A stretch of DNA of 64,000 nucleotides from Bog-756 sp963835465 (GCA_963835465.1 CAWIFR010000005.1:454374-518373); one strand, 5' to 3'. Positions 1-9,140 are shown, counted from the stretch's first letter. Translations and numbers: made by a program. The notes: generated by a model not told the origin, from the sequence alone.

Positions 1-1
1 C

Positions 2-645
2 CGGCTCCTGCGGGGCGGCGTCGTCCCGGGCGGCGCCCGGGTTCGCCGCCTCCCGACGGCGGGCGAGCTGGCCGAGATCGGCGAGCAGTTCGAGGAGCTG
101 GTGGAGCTCGTCACGTCGAGCGCGCTCGTCATGGACCGATTCACGGGGACGGCGGTGCTCGACCGAGGCCCACGCCGGCGAGCTGGGGGTGGTCGGGGTG
201 GTCGGCCGGGCATCGGGGCTGGCCTTCGACGCCCGGATCGCCCATCCGTTCGTCGACACCCGAGCGACGGCTTCGTGCCTGCGCAGGACGTCGGGCGGGG
301 ACGTGCTCGCCCGCTTCCGCGTGCGGGTGGACGAAGTCCGGGCCTCGCTGGCGCTCCTGGCCGGCTTCGTCGGACGCGAGCGATGCGACTCGACGTGGTC
401 ACCGCGGCTCGGCGGATCGCGCCGGTGGACACGGGCGGGGTGGGTATCGCCGAGGGCTGGCGAGGGGCTGATCGTCCACCGGGTCGAACTCGACGGCGAC
501 GGGCGGCCTGGCGCGGGTCAAGGTCGTCGACCCGTCCTTCCTCAACTGGCCGGCGCTACCGGTGTCCCTGGCCGACACGATCGTCCCCGACTTCCCCCTG
601 GCCAACAAGAGCTTCAACCTCTCCTACGCCGGAAACGACCTCTGA
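2..645 (+). pseudogene. hycE: Group 4 [NiFe]-hydrogenase large subunit (HycE/HyfG-like), C-terminal part, frameshifted
   Basis: The gene enters from the left edge, so its N-terminus is missing. Translated in frame 2 to about 155 it reads a large-subunit segment ending MDRFTGTAVL. It continues in frame 3 (EAHAGELGVVGVVGRASG, then a GGDVLARFRVRVDEVRAS segment), and after about 380 needs further shifts to reach the very typical C-terminus DPSFLNWPALP, IVPDFPLANKSFNLSYAGND. That ending is characteristic of the actinobacterial HycE-like proteins related to complex I NuoD (for example the family of Mycobacterium Rv0087). At least two frameshifts are needed. An Rv0081-like ArsR gene follows, as in mycobacterial clusters. 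Family is confident; activity is doubtful if the shifts are real. Confidence 0.75.
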
Positions 646-787
646 TGAGTGCGAGTTCCATTGCCAGATTCATCAATTCATTAGGCTCGATGTGATCGAG
701 CCGGACGACCGGCGCTCATTCGAGTGCCGGCTCTGTCGCCCCGGACGGCATCGGCGTCCGTGATCGGTGCCAGGAGATGCGACACCC

Positions 788-1140
788 ATGACGTACCCCG
801 ATCTACCAAGTGAAGGCCGAGTTCTTCAAGACGCTCGGGCACCCGGCCCGGATCCGCATCCTGGAGGTCCTCCGTGACGGCGAGCGACCGGTGAGCGAGC
901 TCATCCCCGAGGTCGGCATCGAGGCGTCGCACCTCTCCCAGCAGCTCGGGGTCATGCGCCGGGCCAACCTGGTCCAGGTCCCGAAAGGTGGGGGCGAACG
1001 TCTACTACTCGGTGGGCGACCCGATGCTCTTCGAACTCCTCGAAGTGGCGAAGCGGATCATCACGGCATCGCTGACCGAGACCCAGGAGCTGCTGGAGCA
1101 GATGCAGGCCTCCGACACGGTCCCAAGGCCATCAGCGTGA
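788..1140 (+). pseudogene. ArsR-family transcriptional regulator (Rv0081-like), frameshifted
   Basis: Winged-helix ArsR repressor. The core reads VKAEFFKTLGHPARIRILEV, then a recognition helix region EASHLSQQLGVMRRANLVQV, then after a shift near 990 VGANVYYSVGDPMLFELLEV and a C-terminal helix ending in a TGA at 1138. A plausible ATG at 788 is joined to the core only through another one-base shift near 800. The form F-F-K-T-L-G-H-P-A-R-I-R resembles mycobacterial Rv0081, which regulates a hydrogenase/formate lyase-like cluster; the broken HycE-like gene just upstream supports the same pairing here. No metal-binding cysteine pair is visible. Two indels break it. Confidence 0.75.
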
Positions 1141-1230
1141 CATCAGTGGGCGGCGCTTCACCGGCTGACCTCGTCTCAAGCTCTTTTCTTCAATGAACCA
1201 TCGGATCGACGCCTCAGAAGGGGAACCACC

Positions 1231-2390
1231 ATGGCCCAACCAGTGATCATCGAAGCAGTACGCACCCCGATCGGGAAGCGCACCGGCTGGATGGCCGGCT
1301 TCCACGCCGCCGAACTGCTGGGCACCGTGCAGGTGGAGCCGGTCAAGCGAGCCGGCATTGACCCCGCGGAGGTGGAGCAGGTGGTCGGAGGGTGCGTAAC
1401 CTAGGCGGGCGAGCAGGCCTCCAACGTGACCCGGGACCGCGTGGCTGAGTCAGGGCCTTCCCTACGCGACGGCTGCCACCACGGTCGACTGCCAGTGCGG
1501 TTCGGCTCAGTAGGCAAACCATTTCGTGGCCAACCTCGTCGGAGCTGGAGCGATTGAGGTCGGGATCGCCTGCGGCGTCGAGGCCATCAGCCGGGTCGGG
1601 CTCGAGGCCAACGTCCGTAACGGTCCCGGGGGTTCGACGCCCCCGGAGTTTCCCTGGGACATGCCCGATCAGTTCGGCGCCGGCGAGCGGATCGCCCAAA
1701 AGTACGGGATCAGCCGTGACGATGTCGACTGGCTGGGATTCGAGTCGCAACGGAAAGCCGGGGTGGCCGTAGCCGAGGGGAGGTTCGACCGGGAGATCGT
1801 CCCTCTTGAGGCCCCAGTCGTCGGTACGAACGGCCCCACCGGGGAGCGCACTCTGATCAGCAGGGACCAAGGTGTCCGGGAGACAACGCATGAAGGGCTG
1901 GCCGCACTCAACCCGGTCCTTCCCGATGGGATGCACACGGCCGGCAACTGTTCGCAGATCTCGGACGGCGCCGCCGCTGTGCTGTGGATGTCGGCGTCGA
2001 GGGCGGCCGAGAGCGGCCTGCGCCCTCGGGCACGCATCGTGGCCCAGACCTGGTCGGTTCCGACCCCTACCTCCTTCTCGACGGTCCCATCGCCGCCACA
2101 GCCGACGTCCTCCGCAAGGCGGGGATAACAAGAGGCGATATCGACATCTTCGAGGTCAATGAGGCATTGGCTTCGGTTGTCATGTCGTGGGGAAGGCCCA
2201 CAACGCTGACTGGAACAAGGTCAATGTCAATGGCGGAGCCATCGCCCTCGGTCACCCGGTGGGATCGACGGGCGCACGACTCATCACCACGGCGCTCCAC
2301 GAGCTGGAGCGCAGCGACAAGCAGTTGGCCCTCATCTCCATGTGCTGCGGTGGAGCCTTGGCCACCGGGACCATCATCGAGAGGATCTGA
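1231..2390 (+). pseudogene. Acetyl-CoA acetyltransferase (thiolase), disrupted by frameshifts and two in-frame TAG codons
   Basis: Thiolase of fatty acid or steroid degradation: starts MAQPVIIEAVRTPIGKR, has the nucleophile-cysteine region V-D-C-Q-C-G-S-A-Q near 1490, N-E-A-L-A near 2158, G-G-A-I-A-L-G-H-P-V-G-S near 2235 and the second catalytic cysteine region C-C-G-G-A near 2342. It spans about 386 codons, the normal family length. Frameshifts lie near 1437, 2055 and 2190. TAG stops sit at 1402-1404 (expected Gln in V-T-Q-A-G-E-Q) and 1511-1513 (expected Gln in S-A-Q-Q-A), both one C-to-T change from CAG. An RBS-like AAGGGG lies before 1231. Likely a pseudogene. Confidence 0.85.
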
Positions 2391-2546
2391 TTCGGCTTCG
2401 TCACGGCCTCCGACACCCTCAGCGGGAGACTCTCCGTCCGGTAGAGCCACACATGACGTGCTGATCACTCCGTTGATCGACACCGAGCCTCATCGACGGC
2501 TAGGTGGATTGCAGGGAATGTGAATCCATTAAAATCCGGTAAATTC

Positions 2547-2887
2547 ATGTCCTTTTCCACTTTGGATCAGCCGCTCTATGCGGCCGAAGCTGAACTCTTT
2601 CGGGCGCTGGGCCATCCGGCTCGGATCCGGATCCTGGAGCTGCTCGTGGAGAGCGAGCAATCAGTCAGCAGCTTGCTGACCGAGCTGGACTCGAGCCATC
2701 CACGCTTTCCCAGCACCTGGCGGTGGTGAAGCGGACCGACTCGTTGAGTCGAGTCGTCGAGGAAACACGGTGACCTCCGGCTGGCCTTCCGATCGGTCGA
2801 CAGTTCCTGGTTGCTGCCCGAACCCTGTTGGCAGCGACTCTGGGACGTGCCCGCTTGGCCCTAGAGGAGATCGAAGACAGCCTCTAG
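2547..2887 (+). pseudogene. ArsR-family transcriptional regulator, frameshifted
   Basis: Second winged-helix ArsR regulator, distinct from the one at 788. It starts MSFSTLDQPLYAAEAELFRA, continues L-G-H-P-A-R-I-R-I-L-E-L-L, then after a shift near 2690 reads EPSTLSQHLAVVKRTD as the DNA-recognition segment, and after further shifts ends FLVAARTLLAATLGRARLAL with a stop at 2885. A longer in-frame GTG start exists at 2520, but the ATG at 2547 fits family length. At least three indels break it. It follows the broken thiolase by about 150 bases and may once have controlled it; that link is inference. Confidence 0.7.
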
Positions 2888-3332
2888 AGCCAGCTCTCGC
2901 GGCGTCATGGATAGATATGACGGGTTCGTCAAAGCGAACACGCCCTCTGGCTGATCGCCGCCGAGGATTGCATGCTCAATCCCCACCACTCGGCGGGTCG
3001 CCTTTCCGCTCCGAGCCAATTTCACAACTTGAAGATTCACACCCCATCTGAGCTGCATATTTGAGACAATCTGGGACTTGGCGACCCACCGAAATGACCC
3101 GTTGGGGCGCTACGGATCAGAAGGTTGCAGGTCAGAACACCGCCGAGCGCGCCAAAGAAGTCCTGGTCAGAACGCTTCAGATCGGCACGTTGCCACCACG
3201 AGGGGGGTGGGAGAGGCATCGTCGGTCCAGGCTCAGTGTTCCTGCTCCATTCGCAGCGTCGCGCCATCGACGCTGCCTTTCACCCGTTGTGCCGCGCTCG
3301 TGTGAGAGGCCGAACGTAGGTACGTTCTACAG
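2888..3332. other. Gap with no recognised gene
   Basis: About 445 bases between the second ArsR gene and the HAD hydrolase. Open frames here have no recognisable domains, and I see no RNA gene. Confidence 0.5.
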
Positions 3333-4068
3333 GTGTCCTCTACTGGCCATTCTCCCCGGCTGTACTCCTCGACTCCGGAGGCATCTTTGTCCTCCCCGAT
3401 CCCGAGCGGATCGTGCAGGCATTCGCTCGGGCCGAATGCTCCGTAAGCAGAGAAGTGTTGGCGGACGCGCACTACCGGGCCGCCGCCCGGTTCGGGACCC
3501 ACCTCGACGTCGAGGCGAGGTGGGCCGAGGCGTGGTTCGATTACCTCCAGACCTACGTTGCCGCGTGGGCGTACCGCAGGACTGGCGCGACGAGGCACAC
3601 CGCCACATTGACAGTGAGTTCGCCGATGCGGCGCTGTGGGTGGAACCAGTGCCAGGCAGTCGGGAGGGCCTGAAGGCCCTTGCCGACACGGGGGTCCGCC
3701 TAGGTATCGTCTCGAATGCCGACGGCATGATGGCTCAGCGGCTCGCCTTGCTTGAGCTCTGCCAAGTGGGTCCAGGTATCGGCGTGGAGGTTGAGTGCGT
3801 CGTCGACTCGGGCGCCGTCGGCGTCATGAAGCCAGATCCTCGAATCTTTGAGGCCGCCCTTGACCTCCTGGGTCTGAATGCTGATCAAGTTTGGTACGTC
3901 GGGGACATGCCTGCGATCGACGTAGTCGGCGCCCGACGGGCCGGGATCCGGCCATTCCTCATGGATCCGCTCGGCCTCCACCGCGAAGCAGGGTACGAAC
4001 GGGTCCCATCCTTGGCAGCGCTCGCCGAAATGATCACCGCGGCCTCGGCCGGGCAGTCAGCAGGATGA
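3333..4068 (+). pseudogene. HAD-superfamily hydrolase, frameshifted
   Basis: Haloacid dehalogenase-like phosphatase/hydrolase. Frame 2 carries the nucleophile-region motif A-V-L-L-D-S-G-G-I-F near 3360, with the expected first Asp but Ser-Gly where D-x-D is usual, and a helical cap segment. A shift near 3570 moves to frame 1, which carries motif II (G-I-V-S-N-A-D-G), the motif III lysine (M-K-P-D-P-R-I-F) and motif IV (V-G-D-M-P-A-I-D-V-V-G-A). The GTG at 3333 needs another shift near 3362, since frame 2 has a stop at 3317 and no good start before motif I. It overlaps the next gene by four bases (ATGA), suggesting translational coupling. Confidence 0.75.
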
Positions 4069-4508
4069 CCGCCAACGAGGAGTTCTCACTTGCCTCGGCC
4101 CAGCGCGCCGCGGACGAGGACCGGCTAGCCGAGTGGGTGCTCGACTTCCTGGCCAGCCCTGGCAGTGACAACGCCCCACTGGCTGCGGCTCTCGCCCTCA
4201 GCGGCGCGACCTACCTCGGGCCCGTTCGGATTGGGCTCGACCAACTCACGCCGATGGCCGGCCCCGACGAGGACAGAGTGGTCGTCCCCGTTGCAGAGAA
4301 GGAATGGGAGTCCGATGTTGAGGCGATGGAGCACAGCATCGAGCAGGGGTGGCACCCCCCGCCGCTGCTGGTGTCGCACCGGGACGGTAAGTACTTTCTC
4401 GAGGACGGGAATCACCGATACGAGACTCTGCTCCGCAGCGGCGCAACCCACGCGTGGATGATCCTGGTATTCGCCGATGAGGCGGAGCGAGAGCCATTCC
4501 CCAAGTGA
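4065..4508 (+). CDS. ParB/sulfiredoxin-fold protein
   Basis: A 147-residue soluble protein. The second half reads P-P-L-L-V-S-H-R-D-G-K-Y-F-L-E-D-G-N-H-R-Y-E, then T-L-L-R-S-G-A-T-H-A-W-M-I-L-V-F. The D-G-N-H-R box after a short beta hairpin matches the ParB N-terminal/sulfiredoxin-like fold (G-x-H-R box of ParB-like nucleases and nucleotide-binding proteins). The ATG lies inside the stop of the HAD gene, so the two are probably translated together. The HAD partner suggests a nucleotide or phospho-substrate role, but this is inference. The frame is intact. Confidence 0.65.
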   Translation: MTANEEFSLASAQRAADEDRLAEWVLDFLASPGSDNAPLAAALALSGATYLGPVRIGLDQLTPMAGPDEDRVVVPVAEKEWESDVEAMEHSIEQGWHPPPLLVSHRDGKYFLEDGNHRYETLLRSGATHAWMILVFADEAEREPFPK

Positions 4509-4673
4509 GCTCAGGCAGGTTCGACGGAGGGCCTATCGGGCCAGGGTGAAGGTGCAGGCGCTAGACCGCGACGTCGGGTCGCAACGCGCGGACAAAGGAC
4601 CTGGGTCTTCTGACCCTATTCGTGAAACCCAGCACCAGCGCAGGATGGCTCTATCCGATCGAGGAGGTGAGCC

Positions 4674-5405
4674 ATGCTTCACGACAATGCCCAACAGCGA
4701 GCGAACGCAGCAGCGCTGCGAGCGACGAGAGCCTGGCTATTGAGCAGGGGTCTTGGTGCTGAGATTGATGACCTCCGATTCAAGAGCGAGGCTGGCCCAG
4801 TTCCCGCACCGGGCCTTTCTAAGCTCCTCGACAGGTTGGAGAAGGATCTTCAGGATGTCTGCGACCTCTCAGACCGGGTGGCGATGCTGATCCAAGACCC
4901 CGACCCGACGGCAGATCTGATGGTCCGAATCGAGGTCGAAGCAGATGCCGCTGAGGAAGGTGCTGACGAGACCGAGCGAGTTGCCCGCCGGATTGCCCAG
5001 CTTGCCTTGGGAGTGTTCTCGGGTTTTGGAGACTCAGACCGAGTGCAGCGACTCGACCGTTCTGGTGTGGCTGTGCTCCACCCACCGTCTGGAACCGGAA
5101 GGGCCGCTTCCTTGGTGGAAGATGGCATCGAACTCTTCGCACACGATTCCGATGAACTTCTCCTCGAACTCGGAGGAATCATTTGTCGGATGCTCGTTGA
5201 TCGCAATGTCACCGTGCGATTTGATGATGTGCTGCTCAGCGTCGGCCTGGACGACACGCTCCACCTGATCACCCCCGGCGGCGACCGGGAATGGGATTCG
5301 CCTGTCCACGTATCTGAACCAGCACATGCTGCAGTAAGGGCACTTCAATCGAAGGGGATATCGTGTAAGCAGATCCGAGCCATGGTCGCCGCTGAACCAC
5401 ATTGA
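4674..5405 (+). CDS. Hypothetical protein (243 aa)
   Basis: Intact frame with a strong ribosome-binding site (GAGGAGGTGAGCC immediately before the ATG). I do not recognise the family. The protein is acidic, with helical N-terminal segments (residues about 45-110, rich in Glu, Asp and Leu), no signal peptide and no membrane segment. The C-terminal part reads like an alpha/beta unit ending in a helix with several cysteines (G-I-S-C-K-Q-I-R). It stands alone: about 165 bases after the ParB-like gene, and followed by a gap holding two copies of the dispersed hairpin. Confidence 0.6.
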   Translation: MLHDNAQQRANAAALRATRAWLLSRGLGAEIDDLRFKSEAGPVPAPGLSKLLDRLEKDLQDVCDLSDRVAMLIQDPDPTADLMVRIEVEADAAEEGADETERVARRIAQLALGVFSGFGDSDRVQRLDRSGVAVLHPPSGTGRAASLVEDGIELFAHDSDELLLELGGIICRMLVDRNVTVRFDDVLLSVGLDDTLHLITPGGDREWDSPVHVSEPAHAAVRALQSKGISCKQIRAMVAAEPH

Positions 5406-5505
5406 TCTCAGGTATCCAATGTGAAAGGCAGGATGCCACTCGGCGGGTTCATCTCCGCAGGCATCGCATCTTCTGCACCAACAACTCTGTGTCAACTTCG
5501 TATGT

Positions 5506-5555
5506 CTCAGCTTCAGGAGCTGAGATCGTACCGGCCTCAGCTGTCCAGGCTGGGG
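5506..5555. repeat. Dispersed hairpin repeat, two copies
   Basis: Two copies of the CTCAGC-N7-GCTGAG element in tandem. 5506-5524: CTCAGC, loop TTCAGGA, GCTGAG. 5535-5555: CCTCAGC, loop TGTCCAG, GCTGGGG (one wobble-type change in the right arm). They lie in the gap between two same-strand genes. See the finding on the repeat family. Confidence 0.75.
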
Positions 5556-5694
5556 ACAGAGAGTGCGATTGCCACTTCTCGCCTGCTACCTGGGCCTAGC
5601 CCCGCATTCCGGTACACTTATGTCGTCGCAGATTCGGGTTCGCTCGGCCTTGGCTTCGCTGTAGTCGGGTTGCTATGAGGGGGAACGTCACGAT

Positions 5695-6561
5695 ATGGAG
5701 CACGTCTCGCCGAAGGGTGCGCCATCTCGTTCACTCCTCTTCACCGAGCCAGGTCGGGCAACGGCGGAGTTCGGATCCTTCGTTGTGAGCGTCCCGCTGC
5801 TCCGGCGGGCCCCTCGCGGCGATGGCCATACGGTGCTGATCCTCCCCGGCTTCTTGGCCGACGACCGTTCGACGCTCGTCCTACGCGCCTACCTCGGTTC
5901 CCTCGGTTACAAAGCCTGTGGGTGGGAGCTGGGACGCAACGTCGGTCCGACGCCCGAAATCCTCGAGGGAATCCAAGAGCACCTCCTGCGGCTGGCTGAC
6001 TCGGCGGGCACCCCGGTGAGCCTGGTGGGGTGGAGCCTGGGGGGGATGTTCGCCCGAGGACTGGGCCGTAACCACCCTGAATGCGTCCGACAGATCGTCA
6101 CGCTCGGGAGCCCGTTCCGCAGTGATGAACCGATCGGCAGCCACGCCACTCGCAGCTTCGAGCGCCTGGCCCACATCCACGTTCCCCACACCGAGCTACC
6201 GCCGGCCGAGACGGACCAAGACCAGCTCGAAGTGCCGGTCACCGCCGTCTACACCAAGGCCGACGGCGTGGTCGCCTGGCGGTCCTGTCTCCAGGACGCG
6301 GGAGACCGACGCGAGAACATCGAGGTCTTCGGGAGTCACTGCGGCCTGGGGCACAACCCCACGGCCATGTGGGTAGTCGCCGACCGTCTGGCGCAGCCAG
6401 CTGGAACGTGGACGCCTTTCAGTCCCCCGACCTTTGCCCGAGGGCTCTACCCGGTACGGCACCGGACCGAGTGCCAGCACGATCAGCCCGTGGTCAAGAG
6501 GTCTGCTAGGCCTTTTTCGATCCCGCGGCAGAGCACGTCGATGTCGGGCGCCGAGTCGTAG
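5695..6561 (+). CDS. Alpha/beta hydrolase (lipase/esterase-like)
   Basis: Serine hydrolase of the alpha/beta fold. The oxyanion loop is near residues 46-54 (V-L-I-L-P-G-F-L-A), the nucleophile elbow is G-W-S-L-G-G at 112-117 (Ser114), the acid is probably Asp190 (Y-T-K-A-D-G-V-V) and the base is a His in G-S-H-C-G-L-G-H-N. No signal peptide. The substrate is unknown; neighbours in lipid metabolism (convergent WS/DGAT) suggest lipids. The last 79 bases overlap the convergent WS/DGAT gene, and the terminal 35 or so residues look low in family character, so the true 3' end may be earlier if an indel lies near 6420. Confidence 0.75.
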   Translation: MEHVSPKGAPSRSLLFTEPGRATAEFGSFVVSVPLLRRAPRGDGHTVLILPGFLADDRSTLVLRAYLGSLGYKACGWELGRNVGPTPEILEGIQEHLLRLADSAGTPVSLVGWSLGGMFARGLGRNHPECVRQIVTLGSPFRSDEPIGSHATRSFERLAHIHVPHTELPPAETDQDQLEVPVTAVYTKADGVVAWRSCLQDAGDRRENIEVFGSHCGLGHNPTAMWVVADRLAQPAGTWTPFSPPTFARGLYPVRHRTECQHDQPVVKRSARPFSIPRQSTSMSGAES

Positions 6562-7919
6562 TCGCCTGTAACCCCAAAGTTCACATGCCCGTTGTAGGAG
6601 AAGATGGCCACGGTCACCCGCATCTGCCCACCAAGCGGTACGAAGGGGTAGGCCTCGATCATCTTCCGGCCCAAGACGTAGAGCGGGATCTGTGGACCCG
6701 GCACATTGGTGGTCACTGTGTTGATGTTGCGCTGTGACCCCTTGGTCGCCAGCCGACCACCCAGGGCGAGCAGCAGCGGAGGAGCGAACCCGGAGAGCGA
6801 GGTGAGAGCCTCGCCCGCCAACGCCTCGTTGGAGTCCTTGAGGTGAGCCATCTGCTCGGTGACCACTCGTAGCCGCTTCATCGGATCGCCCTCGTAGACC
6901 GGGAGTTCGGCGAACATAGCCGACACCTTGTTGGCCAGCTCGCCGTCGCCCACCGCTACCCCCCGCTCGTCGCGGGGCCGTACCGACACGGGAACCATGG
7001 TCCGCACGACCCGATCGGCCGATTCGCCTCGGGAGAGTAGGAGCTCGCGGAAGCCCGAAGTAATGCAGGCAAGCACGATGTCGTTGAACGTGCCGCCGTG
7101 CTCCCGACGCACCGCCTTGATGTCGTCGACCGAAGCGGTGGCCCAGGCCCAATGGCGGTGGGGTCCGATCGGACCGTTGAGGGACGAGGCCAAGGTGGGA
7201 CGGACCAGACCCATCATCGAAGTCAGACCTCGGGCGACCCCGACGAACTGCCGGGTAGCTTGGCGGGGGACCCGCAGGGCGGCCCGTACCGCCCGGAACT
7301 GCTCATACGGACTCATGGCCATGTCGATCAGAGCTTCGACGGCCAGCCAGAGGGAGCTCGGGGGCGGTTGCGGGTTCCACGCGATGGGAGTGGCCGCGCT
7401 GGCCTCAGGGGAGAGGTCCATGATCACCGAGAGCAGTTCGGTACCCGACACCCCGTCGACCATGCAGTGGTGGCTCTTGGATGCCATGGCCCAGCGATCC
7501 CCCTCCAACCCGTCGACCAGCCAGATCTCCCACAGCGGCTTCGAGCGGTCGAGCTGCTGGGACATGATCCGGCCGACCAGGCGGCGAAGCTCGGCCTCGC
7601 CACCTGGGGGAGGAAGCGCCGTGTGGCGTACGTGGTAGTCGATGTTGAAGTGCGGATCATCGACCCAGACCGGCCGGCCAAGGTCACCGGGCACCCGCTC
7701 GACCACCTGCCGGTAGCGCGGGACGTAGCCGAGCTTGCTGGCGATCATGGAAACCAGATCCTCGATGCGTGGCGCCGGCCCCTCGAAGATCCCGATGGAA
7801 GCAATGTGCATGTGGCTGACACCGTCCTCGATATTCAGGAAAGACGAGTCGAGAGGACTCAGCCGGTCGTGCACACGCGCGACGCTACTAGGAATCGTTT
7901 CCGACTTCCCATGCTCCAA
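6483..7919 (-). CDS. Wax ester synthase/diacylglycerol acyltransferase (WS/DGAT)
   Basis: Membrane-associated bifunctional O-acyltransferase that makes wax esters or triacylglycerol from acyl-CoA, a storage-lipid enzyme typical of actinobacteria. The catalytic H-H-x-x-x-D-G motif is present as H-H-C-M-V-D-G at residues 150-156. The family start R-L-S-P-L-D-S-S-F-L and the P-L-W-E-I-W-L-V-D-G-L block are intact, as is a C-terminal N-V-P-G-P-Q-I-P-L-Y block. Length (478 aa) is normal. The listed start is a TTG; a GTG at 7874, which would begin V-H-D-R-L-S-P-L-D, fits relatives better. It is convergent with the upstream hydrolase. Confidence 0.9.
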   Translation of the reverse strand: MEHGKSETIPSSVARVHDRLSPLDSSFLNIEDGVSHMHIASIGIFEGPAPRIEDLVSMIASKLGYVPRYRQVVERVPGDLGRPVWVDDPHFNIDYHVRHTALPPPGGEAELRRLVGRIMSQQLDRSKPLWEIWLVDGLEGDRWAMASKSHHCMVDGVSGTELLSVIMDLSPEASAATPIAWNPQPPPSSLWLAVEALIDMAMSPYEQFRAVRAALRVPRQATRQFVGVARGLTSMMGLVRPTLASSLNGPIGPHRHWAWATASVDDIKAVRREHGGTFNDIVLACITSGFRELLLSRGESADRVVRTMVPVSVRPRDERGVAVGDGELANKVSAMFAELPVYEGDPMKRLRVVTEQMAHLKDSNEALAGEALTSLSGFAPPLLLALGGRLATKGSQRNINTVTTNVPGPQIPLYVLGRKMIEAYPFVPLGGQMRVTVAIFSYNGHVNFGVTGDYDSAPDIDVLCRGIEKGLADLLTTG

Positions 7920-8006
7920 GACTCAGCCTGGACGCTCGACCGTGCCCGATACGGCCGACACCATCAGTTTGAAGATCGCGCGGCCGTCGAGGATCTCCTC
8001 AGGCGA

Positions 8007-8026
8007 CCTCAGCCCGCCGAGCTAAG
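8007..8026. repeat. Dispersed hairpin repeat, one copy
   Basis: CCTCAGC, loop CCGCCGA (7), GCTAAG; the right arm has one mismatch. It sits in the divergent gap between the WS/DGAT start and the NERD gene start, so it cannot be a terminator of either gene. Confidence 0.65.
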
Positions 8027-8170
8027 AACACAATCTGCCACATGCTCGACGATTGAAGCCGCCGTGATCCGTCTTTCGCGGTCAAGCGAAAGTCCGCGGG
8101 TGCCGATATTCGCCAGCAGAAGCGCGGGCGCCTGGCCGCCCCCGCATGTGAGCGCAGGTGGGAGTGGCTG

Positions 8171-9076
8171 GTGGCGATCGATAGCGAACGAGATGACTGG
8201 TGGAAGGCCTCGGATGGGAACTTCTACCCACCGGAAACACACCCGGACTATCGACCAATCGGCAAGTCCGAAATAGCGCAAGTAAACCCTCCAGCGGTGA
8301 CGAGAGAGTCGATCGGATCTAATGCTCGATTCAAACGACTTCGCTATGGCGGAACATGCATGACCTGCGGTGCCCGCATTGGTAAAGGGGACGAAGGCTG
8401 GCACGATCCCACTGTGAGCCGAGTCTCTTGCTCGGCCTGTCCGCCCTTGAAGAGCCTGCCCGCGAATCAGCCGCGGGAGGTCATGCGGGCGAACCCAGCC
8501 GGCGGGACGTCGGCATTGGCGATCGGTCAATCCAAGAAGAGTTCGAATTGGGTTAAGGGTGCGGCCGGCGAGTACCTGATGGCCAAAGACCTCCACTCCG
8601 CCCTTGGCGCCGACGGTGTGGTTCTCAACGATCGGGCGGTACCCAATAGCCATGCGAACATCGATCATATTGTGATTGCGTCATCTGGTGTTTGGATAAT
8701 CGATACAAAGGTCCGCAAGGGTCAAATCCGCGTCAAGACTGCGGGGAGCCGTCTGAGCGGCGCTCAGAAACTCATGGTGGGGGACCGAGACGAGTCGGCG
8801 TGCACTGAGAAGATCTACAGCCAAGTGATCCCTATCGCCAATCTGCTCGGCGATCCTCGCATTCCGATTCACCCTGCTCTTGCGTTCATCGACGCTGACT
8901 GGGGTTCTGGTATCGCGCTGAGGGCGATTCGGAATCGCCCTTACAAAATGCTGGGGGTGACTATCGCGTGGCCCAAGGCGATCATTGCGAAGATCGCTGA
9001 GGATGGACCGCTATCCAAGGACGCCATCATGTTGATTGCTGCCAAGCTTGATGCCGCACTGCCAGCCGCCAACTGA
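8171..9076 (+). CDS. NERD-domain protein with N-terminal zinc-ribbon-like module
   Basis: Predicted nuclease-related domain (NERD) protein of the PD-(D/E)xK fold. The N-terminus has W-W-K-A-S-D-G-N-F-Y-P-P-E (residues 10-22), a motif repeatedly seen at actinobacterial, especially Acidimicrobiia, protein starts. Two C-x-x-C pairs (63-66 and 87-90) around a W-H-D-P segment look like a zinc ribbon. The NERD core follows: G-A-A-G-E at 130-134, N-I-D-H-I-V-I-A-S-S-G-V-W at 163-175 and I-I-D-T-K at 176-180, with the expected D and D-x-K acidic/lysine residues. Start is a GTG after G-rich sequence. Role (DNA repair or defence) is unknown. Confidence 0.8.
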   Translation: MAIDSERDDWWKASDGNFYPPETHPDYRPIGKSEIAQVNPPAVTRESIGSNARFKRLRYGGTCMTCGARIGKGDEGWHDPTVSRVSCSACPPLKSLPANQPREVMRANPAGGTSALAIGQSKKSSNWVKGAAGEYLMAKDLHSALGADGVVLNDRAVPNSHANIDHIVIASSGVWIIDTKVRKGQIRVKTAGSRLSGAQKLMVGDRDESACTEKIYSQVIPIANLLGDPRIPIHPALAFIDADWGSGIALRAIRNRPYKMLGVTIAWPKAIIAKIAEDGPLSKDAIMLIAAKLDAALPAAN

Positions 9077-9091
9077 ATAGACGTATCGCGT

Positions 9092-9112
9092 ACTCTGCTA
9101 CCAGAGCAGAGT
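9092..9112 (+). terminator. Hairpin after the NERD gene
   Basis: Perfect 8-bp stem ACTCTGCT / AGCAGAGT with loop ACCAG, 13 bases after the NERD stop codon. There is no T-tract, as is common for actinobacterial terminators. It is unrelated to the CTCAGC hairpins that follow. Confidence 0.5.
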
Positions 9113-9140
9113 TCGGGCTACCCGGGGGTGGATCTCCAGA

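Noticed and set aside
1402..1513. TAG read as sense (recoding or pyrrolysine)
   Set aside because: Other genes here end with TAG normally (for example at 40672 and 63314), and the thiolase has frameshifts as well; a pseudogene explains it better.
1620..1660. tRNA-like GGTTCGACGCCCCCGG
   Set aside because: It lies inside thiolase coding sequence and no acceptor or anticodon stem can be built around it.
7098..8276. A 392-codon + frame antisense to WS/DGAT
   Set aside because: The minus strand encodes the complete acyltransferase with its H-H-x-x-x-D-G motif; the + frame is its shadow.
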